From Methanoculleus horonobensis (GTDB lineage Archaea; Halobacteriota; Methanomicrobia; Methanomicrobiales; Methanoculleaceae), in NCBI RefSeq assembly GCF_001602375.1, contig NZ_BCNY01000011.1, forward strand, positions 124,001-188,000: a stretch of DNA of 64,000 nucleotides. The letters are read 5' to 3'. This document shows positions 24,846 to 31,769 of this stretch, one piece after another (within the stretch, counting starts at the first letter, position 1; every line of letters begins with the position of its first letter). Below the pieces are notes generated by a model. It had not been told where the DNA came from and did not search any database. It was given only the letters and a program-made list of their open reading frames with translations. Both the position numbers and the translations under genes were made by a program.

Positions 24846-26531
24846 TCACGTCAACAACCGGGCAAGGAGCCCCGGCACCAGTTCCCCCGATCCCGTGATC
24901 GCCCGGACGATCCCGGCGACGACCGATCTCTCTTCCGGCTGCAGTTTCGTGTAATACAGCCGTGTGTCGCTCGCCTCGACGATCTCTACGGCATCCGCGA
25001 CCGGTTTCAAGAATCCCTCGAACCCGGCGCCCCCGGACGCGACGACCCCGCGAACGGCGCTTTTGATCACGGAGACCCGCCCCTCACCGACGAGCCCTTT
25101 CAGGAAATCCGCCGTGATCCGCCGCACCGTGCCCTGGTTCAGGTCTTCCGCGTGCCTGTAAGCCTCACCAATCAGGGAGAGGCCGTTCGTCTCGTTTCCG
25201 TTCAGGAGTTCCTCGCGTGCGCGATCGAGCGAGACCTGCATCAATTGCGCTCTCTGAGCCGGATCTCCCGGTTGCCCCTGCGTCTCCCCGATCGCCGCCA
25301 GCGCATCGGCTCGTTCCCCGGCGGTATACGGAACCGACGGCTCTTGCAGGGATTCGCCCTCCATGACCGGCGGCCGCTCGTGCCAGGCGTCTAAAAATTC
25401 GATGAAGGTTCCTATCCTGTCCCGGCCGGCGGGTCTTCGCATCGCCCGCCAGAGCCAGAAGAGGCGATCCCGGACCTCGTACGACGTCCGCTTCCTCATC
25501 GGCCGGGAGACGACGTAGCCGTCCGCCTCCAGCCTCCGGAGCTGCGCGTTCACCGTCGCCGGGTTCAGCCGGGCACGCTCCGCGATATCCTTCGGCGTAA
25601 GGGGGGTATCCGCGCTGAGAACGGTATCGAAGATGATCCTCCGCTGCCCGGAAAGCCTCCCGAACACCTCCCGGTAGTAGGGCGTCTGCTCGTCCATCAT
25701 CCTGAAGAAGACGGCCCCCATATCATCGGTGCCGCATCGGGAGAAGGTCTCGTACACCTGAACGGCCACCCGCGGACTGCCGCCGGCGAGGTGCAGCAGC
25801 CCCTCGATGCCGGGCTCGTAATCGGGGAAGTTCTCGATGAAGGCGGTGTTGCCGTCCAGCCGTGCAGCCCTCTGCATGAGTTCCTTCGCTTCGGCGGGTT
25901 CGAGTCCCCGGAGGTGAAAGACCCGGAAGAAGTTGTAGAACGGCTCGTCGTGATCTGATATCCCGGGGAAGAGCGACGGTGCCGACGCAACCACCGAGAA
26001 GAGATCCGTCCGCTGGAATATCGACCGCAGCGCCCGGATCTCGCTTTTGTCCATCTGGATGAAGAGTTCGTGCACGTTATCGGCGAATACCGCGATCTGT
26101 CTCCCTCCGGCGGCCGCTTCGGTGAGGGTATCGACCGCAACGTCCAGGACCAGGGGGTCGTCGTCGAGCGCGGCGATCGCTGACGTATCGATCCCCATCT
26201 CCGCGAGCACCCGGAGGAAGAAGTCGGACGCCCTGAATATCGAGTACTCCTCCTCCGCGAGTCTCACGGGGATAACCTGCCCGGAGAGCTCGTCCTGCAC
26301 CCGGTGGTAGAGCAGGTTCAGCAGGTGCGACTTTCCGGCGCCGTGGGAGCCGGTCAGGATGAAGAACCGCGGCGTTCCGCTCCGGGACGCCCGATCCAGG
26401 TCTTCCAGCATCTCCCCGAGGAGGTTCTCCCGGCCGACGAGGAGGTAGCGGAGCGTCTCGCTATCCAGCGCCCCGGGGGAGTAGCGGCAGGCGGCGGCGC
26501 TACCCGGTGCGGGACTTCCTACAGGCAACAT
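24846..26531 (-). CDS. AAA ATPase with winged-helix domain
   Basis: A 561-residue protein. An AAA+/STAND-like ATPase domain has Walker A GSHGAGKSH at residues 61-69 and a Walker-B-like strand IAVFADNVHEL in which the usual DE is DN. An archaeal winged helix follows (about 312-350; PLTPKDIAERARLNPATVNAQL), then a long helical C-terminal half. This resembles Orc1/Cdc6-like or archaeal 'ATPase (AAA+)-wHTH' proteins of unknown function. Two tandem palindromes just upstream suggest it binds its own promoter. A short C-terminal remnant of a related gene lies at 55229-55278. Confidence 0.75.
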   Translation of the reverse strand: MLPVGSPAPGSAAACRYSPGALDSETLRYLLVGRENLLGEMLEDLDRASRSGTPRFFILTGSHGAGKSHLLNLLYHRVQDELSGQVIPVRLAEEEYSIFRASDFFLRVLAEMGIDTSAIAALDDDPLVLDVAVDTLTEAAAGGRQIAVFADNVHELFIQMDKSEIRALRSIFQRTDLFSVVASAPSLFPGISDHDEPFYNFFRVFHLRGLEPAEAKELMQRAARLDGNTAFIENFPDYEPGIEGLLHLAGGSPRVAVQVYETFSRCGTDDMGAVFFRMMDEQTPYYREVFGRLSGQRRIIFDTVLSADTPLTPKDIAERARLNPATVNAQLRRLEADGYVVSRPMRKRTSYEVRDRLFWLWRAMRRPAGRDRIGTFIEFLDAWHERPPVMEGESLQEPSVPYTAGERADALAAIGETQGQPGDPAQRAQLMQVSLDRAREELLNGNETNGLSLIGEAYRHAEDLNQGTVRRITADFLKGLVGEGRVSVIKSAVRGVVASGGAGFEGFLKPVADAVEIVEASDTRLYYTKLQPEERSVVAGIVRAITGSGELVPGLLARLLT

Positions 26532-26554
26532 GCTGCACCCAATGAATAGGATGT

Positions 26555-26586
26555 ATAACAGATGTGTTATATAACAATTTTGTTAT
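26555..26586. promoter_or_regulatory. Two adjacent ATAACA-N4-TGTTAT palindromes
   Basis: Two perfect 16-bp palindromes, ATAACA-GATG-TGTTAT (26555-26570) and ATAACA-ATTT-TGTTAT (26571-26586), abut each other 24 bases upstream of the AAA/winged-helix gene. The spacing of 16 bp is close to one and a half helical turns. They look like an operator for a dimeric winged-helix protein, most simply the gene's own product. Confidence 0.65.
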
Positions 26587-26676
26587 GTTCTGGAGATCCG
26601 GGGGGGGGCGGCTCATGGTGCGGTAAAAAGTAGAGGTTCCACCAGCTCAGGAGCGGACCGCCTCCAGTAGAGTGGT

Positions 26677-27069
26677 TCACTTTTGCAGCGTCTGGATCTG
26701 GATGAGGTTGCCGCAGGTGTCGTCGAAGGCCGCTATGGTCACCCGGTCGAGAATATCGGTCGGCTCCGTCGTGAATTTCACGCCCTGCGCTTTCAGCCCC
26801 TCATACTCCGCACGGACGTCCTCGACGCCGAAGGACGCGGCGGGGATGTCTTGTTCGAATATTCCTTTCTGGTACGCCTGTGCCACCGGATTGTCGTTCG
26901 GTTCGAGCAGCAGCTCGGTCCCGTTCCGGTCGTCGGGGGAGACGACGGTAAGCCACCGGTAGCCTTCGGCGGAGACGTCGCTCTTCTTCACGAAGCCGAG
27001 CGTTTCAGTGTAGAATTTCAGAGCCCTCTCCTGATCGTTCACAAATATACTGGCCAGTATGATCTTCAT
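26677..27069 (-). CDS. VOC-family (glyoxalase/bleomycin-resistance-like) protein
   Basis: A 130-residue protein of the vicinal oxygen chelate fold: IILASIFVNDQERALKFYTETLGF starts module one, and FGVEDVRAEYEGLKAQGVKF plus DDTCGNLIQIQ form module two. Members include lyases, dioxygenases and drug-binding proteins, so the substrate cannot be named. The expected first metal ligand (usually His/Gln in strand 1) is replaced by serine or valine, so it may be a binding protein. Confidence 0.82.
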   Translation of the reverse strand: MKIILASIFVNDQERALKFYTETLGFVKKSDVSAEGYRWLTVVSPDDRNGTELLLEPNDNPVAQAYQKGIFEQDIPAASFGVEDVRAEYEGLKAQGVKFTTEPTDILDRVTIAAFDDTCGNLIQIQTLQK

Positions 27070-27215
27070 GGTCGTCCATATCCGGAGAACTATATGCCTG
27101 TTTCGGCAACCGGTCGATCCGATGCACGCTTCAGAGGGGCAGTGCAGGAGACGGATTGATGACCCGCACTACAACGGCCGGGAAAGAGAGAGTGCAGGCC
27201 CGCTCATTTTCAATA

Positions 27216-27866
27216 TCACCGGATGCCGGAAGCGTATTCCCGCAGGTATGCGACGGCCAGTTCGTATGCCGAACTGACCTTCTCCCGCTCAATCCCCGGC
27301 ACGCCGCATGCCACGATATGAACCGTCGTTGTGGCGAGGGTGATCTTTGTTGCATCGGAGTCGCGGTACGGGTAGACGGCGACGATCGCATCCTCATCCG
27401 TCAGGATGACCTGGTTTTTATGGAGCGTGACGGGTGCGGCCATCCCGATGCCGAGGAACTCCTCGCCCTCTCCTGCAAATCGCATCGCGAGATCCCCACC
27501 CAGGGTATCGGCATCGAACGCCGCAATGGGTATGCCAGTCCGGACTGAGGCCAGGTTATAGGCATCCACCGCGGTGTTGATCGCCGGGAGCATCTTCCCG
27601 GCCAGGATCCTTCGGACAAGCGCTTCTGAAGCGGGCCGCGTCTTGGTCGGATCGATGCCCACCTTCCAGAAGAAGTCCCGATAAGCCCTGAAGAGGGGCT
27701 CATCCTTGATCCTCTCCAGCGTATACCGTTCTCTTACCAGGCGGATGGTCTCGTCGCTCAGGCCGTTCAGGGCCGGACTCTTCTCCTGAATCGACAGCGG
27801 CCCGACATCACCCTCTGCAACCGAGAGACCGGGGAAGGCGGCAAGAATCTCCTTATGAATCTCCAT
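27216..27866 (-). CDS. B3/B4 tRNA-binding-domain protein
   Basis: A 216-residue stand-alone B3/B4 domain, the editing-like fold of the phenylalanyl-tRNA synthetase beta subunit. The order KVGIDPTKTRPASEALVRRIL, then INTAVDAYNLASVRTGIPIAAFD, then DLAMRFAGEGEEF is characteristic. Free B3/B4 proteins are thought to clear mischarged tRNA or bind amino acids. ATG 27866 is preferred over an upstream GTG/ATG extension to 27950 whose residues are not family-like. Confidence 0.8.
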   Translation of the reverse strand: MEIHKEILAAFPGLSVAEGDVGPLSIQEKSPALNGLSDETIRLVRERYTLERIKDEPLFRAYRDFFWKVGIDPTKTRPASEALVRRILAGKMLPAINTAVDAYNLASVRTGIPIAAFDADTLGGDLAMRFAGEGEEFLGIGMAAPVTLHKNQVILTDEDAIVAVYPYRDSDATKITLATTTVHIVACGVPGIEREKVSSAYELAVAYLREYASGIR

Positions 27867-28017
27867 GGCTCGTACCGTTCCTGCTGGATTGATTGAGCAT
27901 CTCCAGCCTTGAGGAACGAACCATTCCGACGATGGAGATGCTCGCGTCAACGTTTCTTTCTGCCTTCAATCGTATTGACCTTTTTTGAATCCGGGGGAGA
28001 TCAGGCCCGGAGGAGGC

Positions 28018-28263
28018 TCACCCCCCGCCGAACACCTTCACGATCACCGCCACCACCCCGCCCACGACCCCGCCGGCCCCGGCGCCGATCGTCGAAACCC
28101 TCCGCTCTTCCCCCGCTTTCTCCGCCCGCCAGCCCTCCAAACCCCGGATCCGGCCCTCGAACTCCTCATCCTGCGCCTCCATTCTCTGCAGGGTTCTGCA
28201 TATCCACTTCACATCCCGGTTCGTCTCGTAGACGAGCTCCCGGGTGGTCTTCTCCTCGGTCAT
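28018..28263 (-). CDS. Small coiled-coil protein with C-terminal hydrophobic anchor
   Basis: An 81-residue protein. Residues 1-52 are highly charged and helical (for example RDVKWICRTLQRMEAQDEEF), and the end is a Gly/Val-rich hydrophobic tail (about 59-78). The layout resembles XhlA/holin-like or small phage membrane proteins, but sequence alone does not prove it. It sits at the left edge of the accessory region. Confidence 0.55.
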   Translation of the reverse strand: MTEEKTTRELVYETNRDVKWICRTLQRMEAQDEEFEGRIRGLEGWRAEKAGEERRVSTIGAGAGGVVGGVVAVIVKVFGGG

Positions 28264-28428
28264 CCTGGTTATCCTCCCGGGGGACTATAGGGGGTCGGGG
28301 ACAAAAAGGCTGACCGTAATGGTTATATTCAAGAATCCGGGCTCGATCCGGGCTTCCCGATAAAGTCAGGCTGATACCCTCCCGGGTCTACCCTATAGTT
28401 GTCTGTCATATTCCCGGGAACATGCAGG

Positions 28429-28538
28429 CACGGAAGACGCTTCGCGTCTTCCTAACAGGCACAACCAGATGGTTGAGCCGTGCCACGGAAGATGCTTCGC
28501 GTCTTCCTAACAGGCACGACCCAGAGGGTTGTGCCGTG
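28429..28538 (+). repeat. Tandem 55-bp double-hairpin repeat
   Basis: Two tandem 55-bp copies (28429-28483 and 28484-28538). Each holds a strong hairpin, GGAAGA(C/T)GC-TTC-GCGTCTTCC, followed by TAACA and a second hairpin built on GGCAC(A/G)ACC...GGTT(G)(A/T)GCC. Compensatory changes in the second stem (CAACC/GGTTG versus CGACCC/GGGTTG) suggest that RNA or DNA structure is maintained. The repeat ends 14 bases before the ATG at 28553. Confidence 0.75.
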
Positions 28539-28552
28539 AGGAGTGAAAAACC

Positions 28553-29059
28553 ATGGCAGACTTCGTTCAGACTACCGTGAACAAAACGGCGGTCCGGGAC
28601 CTCGCCGTCCCGATCGTCAGCGTAACGTCGTTTAACAACCTCATCCAGTCCGTCATCGACGACAACCCGTTCGGGTGCGTCGGGTATACGGGCGCCGACG
28701 GGCAGCCGGTGGCCGCAATCGTCCGCAACCGCGAGCACTACACCGCGAAGGTGAACTTCCTCGACGGTGAGGGCAAGCGCGTCGGGACCGTCTCGATCCA
28801 GTCCCCGACGATCGCCGCCTTCGAGGCGAACGCCGCCGAGGTCATGGACAACGCGGCCCTCGCAACGGCGATGGGCGGCGAGGCCGTCCGGAACGGCCCC
28901 GGCGAGACCTACTACGCGCAGCTCAAGTGCCACGACCCCACGGGCGACGACTACTACGTCACCTTCACCCGCAAGACCGTCCGGCTCTCGTCCTACCAGG
29001 ACGACGCCATCCGGAACGCGGTCGAGACCTGGGCCGACACCGTTGGGACGCTGGAGTGA
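28553..29059 (+). CDS. Hypothetical protein (168 aa) behind structured repeat
   Basis: A 168-residue cytoplasmic-looking protein, mixed alpha/beta, with no recognised motif. The sequence is well behaved (for example VAAIVRNREHYTAKVNFLDG and DDYYVTFTRKTVRLSSYQDD) and the start has GGAG 12 bases upstream, so it is a real gene. Its leader consists of the tandem double-hairpin repeat, which could act as a regulatory RNA. It may be a structural or accessory protein of the integrated element; function unknown. Confidence 0.75.
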   Translation: MADFVQTTVNKTAVRDLAVPIVSVTSFNNLIQSVIDDNPFGCVGYTGADGQPVAAIVRNREHYTAKVNFLDGEGKRVGTVSIQSPTIAAFEANAAEVMDNAALATAMGGEAVRNGPGETYYAQLKCHDPTGDDYYVTFTRKTVRLSSYQDDAIRNAVETWADTVGTLE

Positions 29060-29233
29060 GGGGGACAGAAGTCCCCACTCAATTTTTCTCAATGCCGGAG
29101 CACAGATCGCCCCGGTAAACAACTCCTCTTCAGGCAGAGGCGTATAGATTAAAGTGCCGGAGGATCAGCATGCCCGGAGGCGAGGCCGCCTTGATCTCTT
29201 CCGGGAACCCCAGGAAAACAAACGGGCAACAGA

Positions 29234-29458
29234 CTACAGGAGCGCCCGGAACTCGTCGACGGTGATCCCGGCCTGGAAAAGAATCGTCTGAAGGGTCTAG
29301 GGCGCAAGGGTCTTTTTGGAATGCAGGGGAACAGTGACGATGACGTCACGCTACGCGTGATAGAGGTAATGGTGGCTTCCCCGGGTGCCGACCTCCTCGA
29401 ACCCGGCTTTCCTGAGAGCACTGACCACCTTTGCACCGGTGGTTCTCGGAAGTTTCAT
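29234..29458 (-). pseudogene. hicA: hicA toxin with two in-frame TAG codons
   Basis: Reading from ATG 29458 gives a 74-codon HicA frame: KLPRTTGAKVVSALRKAGFE, then VGTRGSHHYLYHA, a TAG (29351-29353, codon 36), RDVIVTVPLHSKKTLAP, a second TAG (29297-29299, codon 54), TLQTILFQAGITVDEFRALL, then TAG. The frame is otherwise intact, so two point mutations have killed the dsRNA-binding toxin. It overlaps the hicB stop by 4 nt (29455-29458), the normal hicBA coupling. Confidence 0.85.
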
Positions 29459-29688
29459 ATCCCGGCGTTGGTCGTGTTCAGGGGAACGGAGATCTCAACC
29501 GGGATTGGTCTGCCGAGTTTCCGGGCCACCTCGACGTATCCCGCGATCGCCTCCTCGATATGCGTCAGCGCCTCATCCCAGGTAGACCCCTCGCTGACAC
29601 ATCCCGGAAGGGACGGTACCGTTACGGTATACCCTCCCTCCTCATTCTGCTCCATAAGAACCGTATAACGGAGACGAGTTTCCGACAT
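29455..29688 (-). CDS. hicB: HicB-type antitoxin
   Basis: A 77-residue HicB/UPF0150 antitoxin: SETRLRYTVLMEQNEEGGYT, then VTVPSLPGCVSEGSTWDEAL and a helix THIEEAIAGYVEVARKLG. ATG 29688 is preceded by GGAGGGG at good spacing; longer upstream frame ignored. HicB neutralises HicA mRNA interferase, but the partner gene downstream carries two stop codons, leaving an orphan antitoxin. Confidence 0.85.
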   Translation of the reverse strand: MSETRLRYTVLMEQNEEGGYTVTVPSLPGCVSEGSTWDEALTHIEEAIAGYVEVARKLGRPIPVEISVPLNTTNAGI

Positions 29689-29843
29689 GCGACCCCTCCA
29701 GTGGAGAATTGTCCATGAGACTATATAGGGATTATGGCGGCGATTCTGCAGTCGGTGCGGCTCGCGAAGTTCGCGGTTGCCCCCCTCACTTTCATCCCGC
29801 GCCCGGCTCCTCGTTAACAACCCTCTTTTCTCCAGACTGACGT

Positions 29844-31001
29844 ATGACGCACTCCTCCCTCCTCCGCTCCGACGAGACGCTCTTCCGCGACCCCGAGGTC
29901 TTCGAGTTCACGTATCTCCCGGGAGAGATCCACCACCGCGACGCCCAGGTCAGGGAACTCGCTTGGCTCCTCCGGCCGGCGCTCCGGGGCGGGAGCGCGG
30001 GGAGCGCTGTCCTCCGCGGCCCGCCGGGGACCGGGAAGACCACCACCGTCCGGCGGATCTTTCGCGAGATCCGGGAGGAGACAAAGAGGATCGTCCCGGT
30101 CTACGTCAACTGCCGTCACGACCGTACGCCGCTCGCCGTCTACCGGAGTATCTTCAAACAGATCTTCGGCTACGCCCCGCCGCCGACCGGCCGGCACCTC
30201 GACGGCGTCAAAGAGGGGATCGCCGCCCGGCTCCACGGCGAGGATGCGGCGCTTGTTGTCTGCCTCGACGACGCAAACTACCTCATCGCAGCCGGAACCT
30301 CTAATCTCCTCCTCTACCAGATCCTCCGGCTCTACGAGAAGTGGGACGTCAAAAAGCCCGGAGTCTTTGCAGTCGCAGGCGACCTCGCCCTGAACCTCTA
30401 CGCCGAGGCCGATGCGAGCGTCCGGTCGGTCTTCCATCCTCTGGAGGTCTTCTTCCCACCTTACGACAGGGGCGAGATCCGCGAGATCCTCACCGACCGC
30501 ATCAAGCAGGGGCTTTATCCCGGGGTGATGCCGGCATCCCTCCTCGACCGTATCGCCGGCATCGCCGCCGGCGAACAGGATGTCCGTGTCGGGATCGACC
30601 TCGTTCGGGCAGCAGTCCTCCGGGCGGAGAAGGACGGCCGCCGCCGGGTCACCGCGGGCGACGTGACGGTCGCAGCCCGGACGGTCGTGGCGCCGGTGCT
30701 CCGGACCCGTGCCGCGGAACTCTCGCCGGGCGAGCGGGCGCTGCTCTCCCGGATCGCGGAGCGGTCGCGGGAAGGGGGCGATATGATGTCGGGGGCGGTC
30801 TTCGAGGCGGCACGGGATTACTTCCCGATCGGGAAGACGACGTACCATGAGCACCTGACAGGGCTCTCGAAGGCCGGGATCATCGATCTCGTGCCCGGAA
30901 CGGGGCGCGGGCGGGGCCGGGCGATTCGTCTCCGGTATGATCCCGAGGATGTGGCTGCCGCATGCAGTTTCCCGGACAAATCAGGATCTCTCATCCCCTG
31001 A
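29844..31001 (+). CDS. Orc1/Cdc6-family replication initiator-like ATPase
   Basis: A 385-residue protein of the archaeal Orc1/Cdc6 family: N-terminal region FEFTYLPGEIHHRDAQVREL, Walker A GPPGTGKTT (59-67), and a Walker B strand VVCLDDAN in which the canonical LDE is LDD. A sensor region and lid (FPPYDRGEIREILTDRI) follow, then a C-terminal winged helix (about 300-375; FPIGKTTYHEHLTGLSKAGII). It should bind origin repeats and load helicase. Located beside a primase-helicase operon, it more likely serves an integrated plasmid or virus than the chromosome. Confidence 0.83.
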   Translation: MTHSSLLRSDETLFRDPEVFEFTYLPGEIHHRDAQVRELAWLLRPALRGGSAGSAVLRGPPGTGKTTTVRRIFREIREETKRIVPVYVNCRHDRTPLAVYRSIFKQIFGYAPPPTGRHLDGVKEGIAARLHGEDAALVVCLDDANYLIAAGTSNLLLYQILRLYEKWDVKKPGVFAVAGDLALNLYAEADASVRSVFHPLEVFFPPYDRGEIREILTDRIKQGLYPGVMPASLLDRIAGIAAGEQDVRVGIDLVRAAVLRAEKDGRRRVTAGDVTVAARTVVAPVLRTRAAELSPGERALLSRIAERSREGGDMMSGAVFEAARDYFPIGKTTYHEHLTGLSKAGIIDLVPGTGRGRGRAIRLRYDPEDVAAACSFPDKSGSLIP

Positions 31002-31179
31002 AATTCTCGGCGGGATTGAGCAGCTCTCGATGATTCTCCGGTTTCACGATCTCCCGGTAAAGTAACGCTTATATGTGGCCGGTTGTCCTGTCCGGAGCCA
31101 TAGGCTCACCCTTTTAACCGGCAGTTCCTGATGATGGTGTATGCGCCGGAGAGAACGCCGGTGCGTGAGGTACAGAACC

Positions 31180-31431
31180 ATGCAGCAGAGAAGAGACGAA
31201 CCGAGAACCAGCGGCGGCAGCCCGGACCAGAAGTGTGACCGCACCGTCGGCCAGGCCGCCACTGGTACATCTTCACCGGAAGAGATAAACGTCTCCCCGG
31301 TGCCGCTCTTCCTCGTCCCGCGAGCGGTCGCGGACGAGATCCGGCGGCACGGCCGGGCGGTGCGGGAGATCAACGTCCGCCGGACGCGGAACCACCAGTA
31401 CGCGATCAGCGTCGAGCGGGGGCGGCCATGA
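31180..31431 (+). CDS. Hypothetical protein of primase operon
   Basis: An 83-residue basic protein with polar N terminus and an ordered C-terminal half (VPLFLVPRAVADEIRRHGRA, then VRRTRNHQYAISVERG). ATG 31180 follows GAGGT; ATG 31141 is a possible longer start. Its stop overlaps the next gene by 4 nt (31428-31431), making it first in a three-gene coupled operon with the primase-helicase. Function unknown. Confidence 0.6.
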   Translation: MQQRRDEPRTSGGSPDQKCDRTVGQAATGTSSPEEINVSPVPLFLVPRAVADEIRRHGRAVREINVRRTRNHQYAISVERGRP

Positions 31432-31769
31432 TTTCGGAGGCGGGCACCCTCGCCTGCACCGCCGCGGGCGGACTCATCGTCCACATCGAGGCGGAGCGCT
31501 GTCGGATTGCACCCGAGGACGCGAAGGCACTCATCTTCTTCGGCCGGCCGGCCCCGATCATGCGGGAGCGGGTGCGGCGGACGGGCGGGATCGTCACCTC
31601 ATCCGTGACGATCGAAGGACATGCGGCGGTCAACCCGGCCGGACGGGCAGTGGTGATCCAGACCCGCGCCGGTTGCTGGATCATCCCGTTCGTCTCCTTC
31701 CAGCGGGTGGCTCGCGGGGAAGCCGCGAGCGCCCCCCTCTTTCCACTGACCCTGGAGGCAGGCGCTTGA
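31428..31769 (+). CDS. Hypothetical protein of primase operon (duplicated family)
   Basis: A 113-residue protein with beta-strand-rich pattern: GGLIVHIEAERCRIAPEDAK, IFFGRPAPI, TIEGHAAVNPAGRAVVIQTR, and WIIPFVSFQRVARGE. No known family. A diverged, frame-disrupted second copy lies at about 35464-35770. It sits between the small basic protein and the primase-helicase, overlapping both starts by 4 nt, so it is likely an accessory of the replication module. Confidence 0.7.
   Translation: MISEAGTLACTAAGGLIVHIEAERCRIAPEDAKALIFFGRPAPIMRERVRRTGGIVTSSVTIEGHAAVNPAGRAVVIQTRAGCWIIPFVSFQRVARGEAASAPLFPLTLEAGA

Noticed and set aside
28429-28538. CRISPR repeats
   Set aside because: Only two adjacent 55-bp units with no spacer between them and internal hairpins; not a CRISPR organisation.
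29234-29458. Pyrrolysine-containing HicA
   Set aside because: Both internal stops are TAG, but the inferred lineage normally lacks pyrrolysine genes and none is visible here; simple inactivation is more likely.
31002-31140. Replication origin repeats between the initiator and primase operon
   Set aside because: The gap is plausible for an origin, but I could not find convincing repeated origin-recognition boxes.
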